Below, in pieces: positions 1-11,900 of a stretch of DNA of 64,000 nt. Source of the stretch: Aphanomyces cochlioides (Eukaryota > Oomycota > Saprolegniomycetes > Saprolegniales > Verrucalvaceae); assembly GCA_019828595.1 (NCBI GenBank), contig JAHQRK010000029.1, positions 124,001-188,000 on the forward strand, given 5' to 3'. The translations under genes were made by a program, and so were the position numbers. Under the pieces are notes generated by a model, which had not been told where the DNA came from, searched no databases, and worked only from the letters and a program-made list of their open reading frames with translations. Numbering within the stretch: the stretch's first letter is position 1; every line of letters begins with the position of its first letter.

Positions 1-226
1 GACGCGGATGCACACAAACTGTCTATACTCAAAACACAACAGAACAAACATTCACACGCATCAAACAACACACATCGATTGTTTCTTGTCGACAGATAGT
101 CTTGGAGAACACGCAGTATGTAGAATGCACTCTTTTCTAACGTGAACGATACACGTCTGGGTTTTACATCTAGACATACTTGCAATCTACTCGAGTGTGA
201 AAGGACACATTATACGTGTGCAGGAT

Positions 227-244
227 CTCTATAAATTTATAGAG
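227..244. repeat. 18-bp perfect palindrome in the array spacer
   Basis: CTCTATAAATTTATAGAG is self-complementary and occurs once per unit, about midway between tRNA genes. It carries TATAAA on both strands. It could be a bidirectional TATA motif, a cruciform or a factor-binding site; the sequence cannot decide between these. Confidence 0.6.
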
Positions 245-493
245 GTACAACAATAAATTCTCGACAAAGTTGAAACTCACGACACAAGTCAAGCAGAGTC
301 GATTGAATTCGTTTTTTGCTCATAACTTTTGTTCTACTGCTCCGTTTGAGCTCCACCAACTCGCAAAATGCAGCTTTTGATTTTCTCTATCGTTTCCCGT
401 CGCTCAAATGGCAAAACGACGATTGCGAAAAGAGGTATGGCCGAAAAACGTTGTCTTGTCCTTTTCGACACGTGCAAAACAAGGATAAAACTT

Positions 494-1475
494 TGGAGCA
501 GCAGGGTATCGATCCCTGTACCTCCCGCATGCGAAGCGGTTAACTGAGTATATTAAAGAATTAATATGGCCCAAAAGGGCCGCAAACTAGACTTTCGATT
601 TTGGCTTCATAGGTCGCATAATAAATATGTGTTGCGAAATGTGACCTTGGAAGGTTCTTGTGGAAAATCGTCCAGTGTTGCTTAACCGAAATAGACTTGG
701 GGTGTGGGGTAATTTGGAGGAACCATGGCAGAAAGAAAATGTTGCATGGCGATTCAGGCTGTGAAAAAATTCAAGAGTATAGAGAAGAGCCATACAAGCA
801 ACTTTCTTTTCATGACCATCTTGATCCGAGTTGGTGGTGGCGAGATACGAGGCAATTTCGGGTTGACTGTGGAGGACTTGAAAATTTGTATACAAAAGTC
901 TTGATAAAAATTCCAAGTGGAGGTACGCAGTGAAAAAGGCCAAGTGAATAAAAGCTTGAGTTGGGGTCGATCCATGAATAAATAAATCGACAGGAGAGGA
1001 AGGCCAAAAATTGACAAAAGGGTCGAAACAGAGTAAAATCAGGCCCAAGGAAAATAAATTGGCAAGAGGTAGGAGCCCAAAAAATCCAAAAAGGTCGTGG
1101 CCAATTTAATTCGACCTCAGGAGGCCGAATTAAATCGCTGGATCCATGGGAAAAGCTGGGTTTGAGAGAAAAGACCATCCAAAATAAAATGTTCTTGGAC
1201 GATTTGACCAGCCAAAAAAATCAACGAGGTCGGTCGTTCCATGACAAGCAAAGTTGATTTCAGGAGCGTCTTCATCGGAGTTGATGGTGGCGAGATAGAG
1301 GGAAAATCCCTTGTGGGTTGGGCTTTTGGGGTAAACCTCCCAAAAATAATAAAAAAGGGTAAAATATTTGGGAGGTGCCATTTTGACATGCGCCATGCGC
1401 GGATAGGTCTCGAGCGCGAGCATCGTCGGAGTCCCGCATGCGAAGCGGGCGCTCTACCATCTGAGCTACAACCCC
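494..1475 (-). pseudogene. tRNA-Ala split by a family-A fragment (locus 1)
   Basis: The 3' half of the tRNA is at 494-539 and the 5' half at 1432-1475. Both halves include the duplicated anticodon arm (nt 28-44). The A box and B box are now about 0.9 kb apart, so the gene should be dead. Confidence 0.95.
540..1431 (-). mobile_element. Family A LINE, 5'-truncated 3'-UTR fragment (copy 1)
   Basis: This 892-bp insert matches the last 0.9 kb of A1. It begins on the plus strand with TTAACTGAGTATATTA and stops where A1 continues at about 7386, giving the 5' truncation typical of target-primed reverse transcription. The duplication TCCCGCATGCGAAGCGG flanks it at 523-539 and 1432-1448. It differs from A1 and A2 by a few bases, such as an extra G near 703 and AAGAGTATAGAG for AACAGTATAGAA, so it came from another source copy. 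Confidence 0.95.
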
Positions 1476-2048
1476 TTTTAAACGCTATATTCTGTCCTTG
1501 GTGACAAACATTCAGAATAAGACGAAAATATCTCTTTGGCGACTCACTACACGACGACGCGGATGCACACAAACTGTCTATACTCAAAACACAACAGAAC
1601 AAACATTCACACGCATCAAACAACACACATCGATTGTTTCTTGTCGACAGATAGTCTTGGAGAACACGCAGTATGTAGAATGCACTCTTTTCTAACGTGA
1701 ACGATACACGTCTGGGTTTTACATCTAGACATACTTGCAATCTACTCGAGTGTGAAAGGACACATTATACGTGTGCAGGATCTCTATAAATTTATAGAGG
1801 TACAACAATAAATTCTCGACAAAGTTGAAACTCACGACACAAGTCAAGCAGAGTCGATTGAATTCGTTTTTTGCTCATAACTTTTGTTCTACTGCTCCGT
1901 TTGAGCTCCACCAACTCGCAAAATGCAGCTTTTGATTTTCTCTATCGTTTCCCGTCGCTCAAATGGCAAAACGACGATTGCGAAAAGAGGTATGGCCGAA
2001 AAACGTTGTCTTGTCCTTTTCGACACGTGCAAAACAAGGATAAAACTT

Positions 2049-3030
2049 TGGAGCAGCAGGGTATCGATCCCTGTACCTCCCGCATGCGAAGCGGTTAACT
2101 GAGTATATTAAAGAATTAATATGGCCCAAAAGGGCCGCAAACTAGACTTTCGATTTTGGCTTCATAGGTCGCATAATAAATATGTGTTGCGAAATGTGAC
2201 CTTGGAAGGTTCTTGTGGAAAATCGTCCAGTGTTGCTTAACCGAAATAGACTTGGGGTGTGGGGTAATTTGGAGGAACCATGGCAGAAAGAAAATGTTGC
2301 ATGGCGATTCAGGCTGTGAAAAAATTCAAGAGTATAGAGAAGAGCCATACAAGCAACTTTCTTTTCATGACCATCTTGATCCGAGTTGGTGGTGGCGAGA
2401 TACGAGGCAATTTCGGGTTGACTGTGGAGGACTTGAAAATTTGTATACAAAAGTCTTGATAAAAATTCCAAGTGGAGGTACGCAGTGAAAAAGGCCAAGT
2501 GAATAAAAGCTTGAGTTGGGGTCGATCCATGAATAAATAAATCGACAGGAGAGGAAGGCCAAAAATTGACAAAAGGGTCGAAACAGAGTAAAATCAGGCC
2601 CAAGGAAAATAAATTGGCAAGAGGTAGGAGCCCAAAAAATCCAAAAAGGTCGTGGCCAATTTAATTCGACCTCAGGAGGCCGAATTAAATCGCTGGATCC
2701 ATGGGAAAAGCTGGGTTTGAGAGAAAAGACCATCCAAAATAAAATGTTCTTGGACGATTTGACCAGCCAAAAAAATCAACGAGGTCGGTCGTTCCATGAC
2801 AAGCAAAGTTGATTTCAGGAGCGTCTTCATCGGAGTTGATGGTGGCGAGATAGAGGGAAAATCCCTTGTGGGTTGGGCTTTTGGGGTAAACCTCCCAAAA
2901 ATAATAAAAAAGGGTAAAATATTTGGGAGGTGCCATTTTGACATGCGCCATGCGCGGATAGGTCTCGAGCGCGAGCATCGTCGGAGTCCCGCATGCGAAG
3001 CGGGCGCTCTACCATCTGAGCTACAACCCC
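2049..3030 (-). pseudogene. tRNA-Ala split by a family-A fragment (locus 2)
   Basis: Halves lie at 2049-2094 and 2987-3030; same structure as locus 1. Confidence 0.95.
2095..2986 (-). mobile_element. Family A LINE fragment (copy 2)
   Basis: Identical by eye to the insert at 540-1431, with the same truncation point. Confidence 0.95.
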
Positions 3031-3603
3031 TTTTAAACGCTATATTCTGTCCTTGGTGACAAACATTCAGAATAAGACGAAAATATCTCTTTGGCGACTC
3101 ACTACACGACGACGCGGATGCACACAAACTGTCTATACTCAAAACACAACAGAACAAACATTCACACGCATCAAACAACACACATCGATTGTTTCTTGTC
3201 GACAGATAGTCTTGGAGAACACGCAGTATGTAGAATGCACTCTTTTCTAACGTGAACGATACACGTCTGGGTTTTACATCTAGACATACTTGCAATCTAC
3301 TCGAGTGTGAAAGGACACATTATACGTGTGCAGGATCTCTATAAATTTATAGAGGTACAACAATAAATTCTCGACAAAGTTGAAACTCACGACACAAGTC
3401 AAGCAGAGTCGATTGAATTCGTTTTTTGCTCATAACTTTTGTTCTACTGCTCCGTTTGAGCTCCACCAACTCGCAAAATGCAGCTTTTGATTTTCTCTAT
3501 CGTTTCCCGTCGCTCAAATGGCAAAACGACGATTGCGAAAAGAGGTATGGCCGAAAAACGTTGTCTTGTCCTTTTCGACACGTGCAAAACAAGGATAAAA
3601 CTT

Positions 3604-4585
3604 TGGAGCAGCAGGGTATCGATCCCTGTACCTCCCGCATGCGAAGCGGTTAACTGAGTATATTAAAGAATTAATATGGCCCAAAAGGGCCGCAAACTAG
3701 ACTTTCGATTTTGGCTTCATAGGTCGCATAATAAATATGTGTTGCGAAATGTGACCTTGGAAGGTTCTTGTGGAAAATCGTCCAGTGTTGCTTAACCGAA
3801 ATAGACTTGGGGTGTGGGGTAATTTGGAGGAACCATGGCAGAAAGAAAATGTTGCATGGCGATTCAGGCTGTGAAAAAATTCAAGAGTATAGAGAAGAGC
3901 CATACAAGCAACTTTCTTTTCATGACCATCTTGATCCGAGTTGGTGGTGGCGAGATACGAGGCAATTTCGGGTTGACTGTGGAGGACTTGAAAATTTGTA
4001 TACAAAAGTCTTGATAAAAATTCCAAGTGGAGGTACGCAGTGAAAAAGGCCAAGTGAATAAAAGCTTGAGTTGGGGTCGATCCATGAATAAATAAATCGA
4101 CAGGAGAGGAAGGCCAAAAATTGACAAAAGGGTCGAAACAGAGTAAAATCAGGCCCAAGGAAAATAAATTGGCAAGAGGTAGGAGCCCAAAAAATCCAAA
4201 AAGGTCGTGGCCAATTTAATTCGACCTCAGGAGGCCGAATTAAATCGCTGGATCCATGGGAAAAGCTGGGTTTGAGAGAAAAGACCATCCAAAATAAAAT
4301 GTTCTTGGACGATTTGACCAGCCAAAAAAATCAACGAGGTCGGTCGTTCCATGACAAGCAAAGTTGATTTCAGGAGCGTCTTCATCGGAGTTGATGGTGG
4401 CGAGATAGAGGGAAAATCCCTTGTGGGTTGGGCTTTTGGGGTAAACCTCCCAAAAATAATAAAAAAGGGTAAAATATTTGGGAGGTGCCATTTTGACATG
4501 CGCCATGCGCGGATAGGTCTCGAGCGCGAGCATCGTCGGAGTCCCGCATGCGAAGCGGGCGCTCTACCATCTGAGCTACAACCCC
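3604..4585 (-). pseudogene. tRNA-Ala split by a family-A fragment (locus 3)
   Basis: Halves lie at 3604-3649 and 4542-4585; same structure as locus 1. Confidence 0.95.
3650..4541 (-). mobile_element. Family A LINE fragment (copy 3)
   Basis: Third identical fragment. The plain 646-bp units begin to its right. Confidence 0.95.
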
Positions 4586-5158
4586 TTTTAAACGCTATAT
4601 TCTGTCCTTGGTGACAAACATTCAGAATAAGACGAAAATATCTCTTTGGCGACTCACTACACGACGACGCGGATGCACACAAACTGTCTATACTCAAAAC
4701 ACAACAGAACAAACATTCACACGCATCAAACAACACACATCGATTGTTTCTTGTCGACAGATAGTCTTGGAGAACACGCAGTATGTAGAATGCACTCTTT
4801 TCTAACGTGAACGATACACGTCTGGGTTTTACATCTAGACATACTTGCAATCTACTCGAGTGTGAAAGGACACATTATACGTGTGCAGGATCTCTATAAA
4901 TTTATAGAGGTACAACAATAAATTCTCGACAAAGTTGAAACTCACGACACAAGTCAAGCAGAGTCGATTGAATTCGTTTTTTGCTCATAACTTTTGTTCT
5001 ACTGCTCCGTTTGAGCTCCACCAACTCGCAAAATGCAGCTTTTGATTTTCTCTATCGTTTCCCGTCGCTCAAATGGCAAAACGACGATTGCGAAAAGAGG
5101 TATGGCCGAAAAACGTTGTCTTGTCCTTTTCGACACGTGCAAAACAAGGATAAAACTT

Positions 5159-5231
5159 TGGAGCAGCAGGGTATCGATCCCTGTACCTCCCGCATGCGAA
5201 GCGGGCGCTCTACCATCTGAGCTACAACCCC
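5159..5231 (-). tRNA. tRNA-Ala(CGC), first intact copy
   Basis: On the minus strand the 73 nt fold as a cloverleaf: acceptor GGGGTTG with CTGCTCC, D stem GCTC/GAGC, anticodon stem CCCGC/GCGGG with loop TTCGCAT (anticodon CGC, reading GCG), a 5-nt variable loop, T stem CAGGG/CCCTG, and discriminator A. Position 3 is G and position 70 is U: the G3:U70 pair is the main alanine identity element. There is one U-U mismatch at 6:67. The A box (TAGCTCAGATGG) and B box (GATCGATAC) are present. CCA is not encoded, as usual in eukaryotes, and there is no intron. Confidence 0.96.
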
Positions 5232-5877
5232 TTTTAAACGCTATATTCTGTCCTTGGTGACAAACATTCAGAATAAGACGAAAATATCTCTTTGGCGACT
5301 CACTACACGACGACGCGGATGCACACAAACTGTCTATACTCAAAACACAACAGAACAAACATTCACACGCATCAAACAACACACATCGATTGTTTCTTGT
5401 CGACAGATAGTCTTGGAGAACACGCAGTATGTAGAATGCACTCTTTTCTAACGTGAACGATACACGTCTGGGTTTTACATCTAGACATACTTGCAATCTA
5501 CTCGAGTGTGAAAGGACACATTATACGTGTGCAGGATCTCTATAAATTTATAGAGGTACAACAATAAATTCTCGACAAAGTTGAAACTCACGACACAAGT
5601 CAAGCAGAGTCGATTGAATTCGTTTTTTGCTCATAACTTTTGTTCTACTGCTCCGTTTGAGCTCCACCAACTCGCAAAATGCAGCTTTTGATTTTCTCTA
5701 TCGTTTCCCGTCGCTCAAATGGCAAAACGACGATTGCGAAAAGAGGTATGGCCGAAAAACGTTGTCTTGTCCTTTTCGACACGTGCAAAACAAGGATAAA
5801 ACTTTGGAGCAGCAGGGTATCGATCCCTGTACCTCCCGCATGCGAAGCGGGCGCTCTACCATCTGAGCTACAACCCC
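5232..5877 (-). repeat. Representative 646-bp array unit
   Basis: This standard unit has a 573-bp spacer followed by the 73-nt tRNA at 5805-5877. On the tRNA strand, the tRNA is followed within about 5 nt by a T4 run, a typical RNA polymerase III terminator. Upstream of the tRNA lies an AT-rich stretch (ATATAGCGTTTAAAAG) that could act as a TATA-like pol III element. The spacer contains an 18-bp perfect palindrome, CTCTATAAATTTATAGAG (first copy at 227-244). The small open frames in the unit overlap the tRNA or change frame freely, and none looks like a gene. I see no second RNA gene in the spacer. Confidence 0.9.
5805..5877 (-). tRNA. tRNA-Ala(CGC), locus 5
   Basis: Intact, same sequence as 5159-5231. 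Confidence 0.96.
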
Positions 5878-6496
5878 TTTTAAACGCTATATTCTGTCCT
5901 TGGTGACAAACATTCAGAATAAGACGAAAATATCTCTTTGGCGACTCACTACACGACGACGCGGATGCACACAAACTGTCTATACTCAAAACACAACAGA
6001 ACAAACATTCACACGCATCAAACAACACACATCGATTGTTTCTTGTCGACAGATAGTCTTGGAGAACACGCAGTATGTAGAATGCACTCTTTTCTAACGT
6101 GAACGATACACGTCTGGGTTTTACATCTAGACATACTTGCAATCTACTCGAGTGTGAAAGGACACATTATACGTGTGCAGGATCTCTATAAATTTATAGA
6201 GGTACAACAATAAATTCTCGACAAAGTTGAAACTCACGACACAAGTCAAGCAGAGTCGATTGAATTCGTTTTTTGCTCATAACTTTTGTTCTACTGCTCC
6301 GTTTGAGCTCCACCAACTCGCAAAATGCAGCTTTTGATTTTCTCTATCGTTTCCCGTCGCTCAAATGGCAAAACGACGATTGCGAAAAGAGGTATGGCCG
6401 AAAAACGTTGTCTTGTCCTTTTCGACACGTGCAAAACAAGGATAAAACTTTGGAGCAGCAGGGTATCGATCCCTGTACCTCCCGCATGCGAAGCGG

Positions 6497-8933
6497 TTAA
6501 CTGAGTATATTAAAGAATTAATATGGCCCAAAAGGGCCGCAAACTAGACTTTCGATTTTGGCTTCATAGGTCGCATAATAAATATGTGTTGCGAAATGTG
6601 ACCTTGGAAGGTTCTTGTGGAAAATCGTCCAGTGTTGCTTAACCGAAATAGACTTGGGTGTGGGGTAATTTGGAGGAACCATGGCAGAAAGAAAATGTTG
6701 CATGGCGATTCAGGCTGTGAAAAAATTCAACAGTATAGAAAAGAGCCATACAAGCAACTTTCTTTTCATGACCATCTTGATCCGAGTTGGTGGTGGCGAG
6801 ATACGAGGCAATTTCGGGTTGACTGTGGAGGACTTGAAAATTTGTATACAAAAGTCTTGATAAAAATTCCAAGTGGAGGTACGCAGTGAAAAAGGCCAAG
6901 TAAATAAAAGCTTGAGTTGGGGTCGATCCATGAATAAATAAATCGACAGGAGAGGAAGGCCAAAAATTGACAAAAGGGTCGAAACAGAGTAAAATCAGGC
7001 CCAAGGAAAATAAATTGGCAAGAGGTAGGAGCCCAAAAAATCCAAAAAGGTCGTGGCCAATTTAATTCGACCTCAGGAGGCCGAATTAAATCGCTGGAAC
7101 CATGGGAAAAGCTGGGTTTGAGAGAAAAGACCATCCAAAATAAAATGTTCTTGGACGATTTGACCAGCCAAAAAAATCAACGAGGTCGGTCGTTCCATGA
7201 CAAGCAAAGTTGATTTCAGGAGCGTCTTCATCGGAGTTGATGGTGGCGAGATAGAGGGAAAATCCCTTGTGGGTTGGGCTTTTGGGGTAAACCTCCCAAA
7301 AATAATAAAAAAGGGTAAAATATTTGGGAGGTGCCATTTTGACATGCGCCATGCGCGGATAGGTCTCGAGCGCGAGCATCGTCGGAGCTGGATTTCGAAC
7401 GGCGCCGCGGTGCATGGAGCCACTTGGCAGAATCGTAGCGACGATACGTACGAAGGATAGCGCACCATTAGAATCGCCATAGGTAGTGTGTAGCGGGAGA
7501 GCGCTAGCCAAAACCAGTGGTTTTTCCAATCGGGCGTCTCGGCGGCCAAATTTGAAGGAGTCATAACTTCCGAACGGCTATGAGATAGATAGCCATACTT
7601 GGTGTCCTCCATCAATGGAGGCTAGCGGTGGATGCACCATATTAATCGGTGCATATAGAGTCGTGTAGCTGAAATGAGCTACGATGGTCGTTTTGGAGCC
7701 TTATCGGCTCAAAATGGTTTGGAATCGGAAGTTGGGTTCCTGTGCTGCTATCATGGTGCTTGATAGCTCAAATCCATCGCGAGGACATTCTCGAGCCTCT
7801 CCAACTCTAAGTTGGGCGATCGGAGTTGATTTGCGTTCAGGAGCCATTCCGATGAGTTTTAGCCATTTCACCAAAAGTTGTCGGGGCGACGGCAAGTAGG
7901 TTCCAGGGCTTCAATCATCGCTCTTGATGGCTTAAAACACTCGTCTAGCCATGATAGGATGGAAAAGAGTCATAGCCGGTCGATAGGAAATGATTTGCGA
8001 CCTGTAGCCGACTTAAGGTTTTGTAGCCGGTGGATAGGGGCGGTTGACATTTTGGATTGAGGATTGCGAGCAAACCAGGATGTTTCAGGGCGTTCTAACG
8101 CTTTGGCTAGTCGTAATAAGTGGTGGAGCCACCCACTAGACCCCTAGATGTCACTCGGTGACCGTAGGGAAAGCGTTCGAGTTGTCCTGGTGTTTCACCG
8201 GTTTGGGTGACAGTCCAAAATGGGTTCGTGGTTTTGAACCATAGATCTGCAATATGTGCTAGTTGGTGTCGGCATAGAGCTCGATTCAACTGAGATAACA
8301 AGCCACTAAACGTAGAAATCCACGCAGTAGGTCGAGAGAAATTTCACTTTTGGTGACGGGTTGAAACCGGTTCAAAATGGGTGTCACCGGGTCGAATTTC
8401 CTTTCGAATTTTGTTTCGCGAGTTTGGCGAGGTTTGAGCACTCGCAAACTGGCACATCTTGAGGAGGAGACATGGGAGAATCTTTTAGGCACCGTGGCGC
8501 AATTTTCCCGAACAAAAAGTGTGCACTCGATTTTGAGATTTCGCCCCCAGGGGGAGACGTCGTAACAATTTTCAAAGTGTTGTTGTGAGAGAACCACTGC
8601 ACTTTTTTGCAATCTAACGCTTGCGTTTGTCTGCTTGGGATGTCTAGCAACCCTGAAGACCATTAGAATGTCTGAAATGATCGTCAGAGCAATGCCAGAG
8701 TTGTCGATAGTTTTGCCATTTTGGGTGAACGGATAAAGTCAAGTCGATTTTGTGAACGACTCGGCATGAGATAAAGTTACTTGGTGTGTTCATAGAGCTC
8801 TGTTAGCTGGGGCTAACGAGCCATCAAACGCATGAAAAGGCCAAGTGGGTCGCGAGAAAATCCACTTTGAGTTTTCCCATTGGTTTGGGTGACTTAGGTG
8901 AATTTCTTCAAAGGTTGCAATATAACATGCCTT
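6497..8933 (-). other. 3' UTR of LINE A1
   Basis: This 2.4-kb stretch follows the ORF2 stop and has no convincing ORF. It contains two diverged direct copies about 0.45 kb apart, seen as CATGGC..GGTGGTGGCGAGATA near 6680-6800 and CATGGGA..GATGGTGGCGAGATA near 7101-7255. The terminal 0.9 kb equals the fragments at 540-4541. The final bases carry the hairpins that probably recruit the reverse transcriptase. Confidence 0.8.
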
Positions 8934-11900
8934 TTAAGGTTCCAAGGTCTCGTTTTGAGATTGTGGTAAGATTTGGGCAGAGAACCACTCATTCTGGTGC
9001 AAACTATGAAGCACCGATGTCAAGGAAGCCTTCGTGGAGTCGTCCAAGGAGGCTCGATTGACTTGGTACAGATGCCGCTTTATAATGTGTCCTGCTAAGC
9101 TGGATATCGTCATAGGTGTTTTGTTAGGTAAATCTGGACGGTAAATCCGGTCGCACCGAGTTTTCCATATTGTATACCAAATACAAGATAAAAAAATTGG
9201 CCACAGCAAATTAAATCCAGCTTCGAGGTCTTTGTCTTGGAGTGCTATAGGAGAGAAGAATATTTTTTCCATGGTAGTTGGCCAAGTAAAGTTAAGGGAT
9301 CTGGCCATGGATTTAAATGGACTCCAACATGCTCGAGTATATGGACAGTCCAAGGTGAAATGTTTATACGTCTCCACTTCATGACAAAAAATACAAGTGT
9401 TCGGGATATCGTCCGAGTACTTGAATTTGTATCGGAGAGGTAAGGCTCGTATAAGCAGTCGATATATGAAAGCACTATACGTTGGCAGAATAAATTTGGG
9501 CTGCCTGTAGAATGCGACCACTTTAATATTTTCCTTGTGGGCATAAAAATCCGAGGGTACCAATAAATGCGCTGTGGGTAAAACCTCCTGAGCTGATTTG
9601 GATTTAAATTCATGAGTTAAATCATCCAAGGTGGCATCAATAAAGGGTAAAAAGCCATCTTTAAAATTTCCAGCCCAAGTAATTTCGGTAGCCGTTTGCC
9701 GATAAGGTGTAGGCTGACGAAAATTAATTTCTGTGTCCTCGGGTGGAGATGGAAGGATAGACTTAAGTCTTCCGTGTAGAGCATACCACCATTTATGATC
9801 GGGAGTGGCTAAATGGCGTCTTGAGCATTGAGATTTAATCCAATCTAACAGGATTTTCCGATCCATAAGATTGCCATTTTCATCGAGTAGGTGGCGAACA
9901 TGGGTAAAATTTAATTTTGCCAGTGATACAGCATAATCATAAGTCTTTGGATAGCAGTGTTCAAAGACAGTTTTCTCCAAGGGTAAGAATTGATTGTGCC
10001 AAAGTGGAAAATTTCCATCGACTTGAACTGTGGGAAATTTAAGTGGGGTTGGAGATAAGGATAACCATAGTCGAGTAAATGCTGACCAGAGAGGTGGAAC
10101 CTTATCTTGGTGGGATATGGCTTTGTACATACTAGAGTGTGGACTCATGAAAAGGAGATCATAAAAATTTCCCCATGGACTGAAGGCTCTGGAGAGTAAA
10201 TATTCTCCAATGGATAGCCATGCTGGCAATTTCGTTTGACCATACGAGTTGTGAGGTGGTGCTAGGAGTAGCTTGAAGCATTTAAAGGTCATGACCCGGT
10301 GTAGTTTTGACCACCAGTGGGTAGACGATTTAAATCCGAGACCACCTTGTGCTTTTGGAAGGAAAATAATGTCCGAGTTGAATTGATGCAAATAACGTTG
10401 AGTCGAATATGGATCAATTGTATCGCCGTGAATAAATTGCTTGGCGACCTTGTCGAATAGTTTGGCATATTCTTTGTCGATCGGAATAAATTGGAGTTGA
10501 TACCAGAGCACAGGAAAACAAATTGACCTTAGGATTGTCACTTTTCCGGGTAGGGTTCGTGCTCGATAAGACCATAGTTGTGTTCTTGAGACCAATTTCT
10601 CCAATAGCGAATTTAAACGTGTTGTGGCTGTGATGTTGGGAGAAATTAAAAGGCCCAACGATTTAGCAGGTTTGTCATCAGTAATAGCCAAAGGTGCCAG
10701 GTCTGGAGGTAAATTGGCATGGGTTAATAATTCTGTCTTGGAGAGATTTAACTTGAAACCAGAGATATCACAGAATTTTTTGACGATGTCGAGTTGGAGT
10801 TGCAACGTCGATGTATTTTTGGAGTACAATTGGGAGTCGTCTGCATAATAGCTCCCGGTGTGAGTGTGATGACCAATTCGTATGCCCAAATCTTTTCTCT
10901 TGCGTATGGCTAAACACATAGGTTCTAGCGCCAAGACAAATAAAAGAGGTGATAATGGGTCGCCTTGTAAAACACCACGTTGGATCTTAAATGGGTTGGA
11001 TAAATGTCCATTGACAATAATTCGTCCACGACGATTTGAATAAAGCACTTTGACCATGTTGAGAAAGGACGGTGGAAAATTAAATTCCTTCAGGGTTGCC
11101 AATAAATAGGAATGGTTGACCCTATCAAAGGCTTTTTCAAAGTCCAAGAGGGCCACAATAGACTCGGAGGAATAAAACTTCATAAAGTGATTCAGGTCTT
11201 CCAAGCGCAGTAAATTGGTTTGGATTGATCGACCACGAATAAAACCTGTTTGATCCGGGTGGACTATCGACTGAATGATTCTCTGCATTCGTTCTGCAAG
11301 GACCATTGTGAGGATTTTCACGTCGATATTGACCAAGCTGATGGGACGGTAATTTTTTGGGAGTAGTTTGTCGTCCTTTTTGTACAGCAGTACAATTAAA
11401 CTTGTCAATTGGGAGGGTGCCAAGTTGGAGTGAGAGTTGATTTGGTAATAGTATAGCATTTCCAAAGCCAGGGACCATTCATGGGGAAACATTTTCAAAA
11501 TTTCGTAGGGCAGTGAATTTGGCCCAGGAGTTGAATTCCGTTTGGAGTGTTTAATGGCAAAATAAAATTCGTTTGCCGTGAGAGGAGCCCCAATAAATCT
11601 CTTGTCGTCGATATTGAGTCGGCGAGATATCAGAGTTTTTAAATACTTGGCCATTCTTTCCTTGTCAACTGCCTCATGGTCGCCATACAGGTCAGAATAA
11701 AACTCGTGGAGTGTCGAGGAAATTGATTGTTGATCAGAAGCAATATTTCCATTGGACATTTTGAGTGCCTTGAAGGGAGATTTTTGTAAAGGGATTGTGC
11801 GAGGTGGCTTCAGGTGAAATTTGGTACACCTTTCCGCTTTCTCGAGATGAGTTTGCATAGCAGTATCTTCCCGTAGGACTTTTTTCCTGTCATGATATTC

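Larger units (their letters stand above)
1..4585. repeat. Three 1,555-bp units, each carrying a family-A fragment
   Basis: The period here is 1,555 bp: a 646-bp unit plus an 892-bp insert and its 17-bp target-site duplication. The three copies look identical, including the truncation point of the insert. A single insertion was therefore copied by unequal exchange, not by three separate retrotransposition events. Confidence 0.93.

Noticed and set aside
316..543. Repeated 65-165-residue ORFs in each array unit as genes
   Set aside because: They overlap the tRNA on both strands, end or fuse wherever a transposon enters, and have no codon-level conservation beyond the identity of the DNA repeat.
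1..4585. CRISPR-like or satellite origin of the array
   Set aside because: Units are 646 bp with a folded tRNA gene. There are no short repeats with unique spacers, and the organism is eukaryotic.
7073..7615. 180-residue ORF in the A1 3' UTR as a gene
   Set aside because: It has no domain and lies in a non-coding-like region; its open state depends on the join in each copy.
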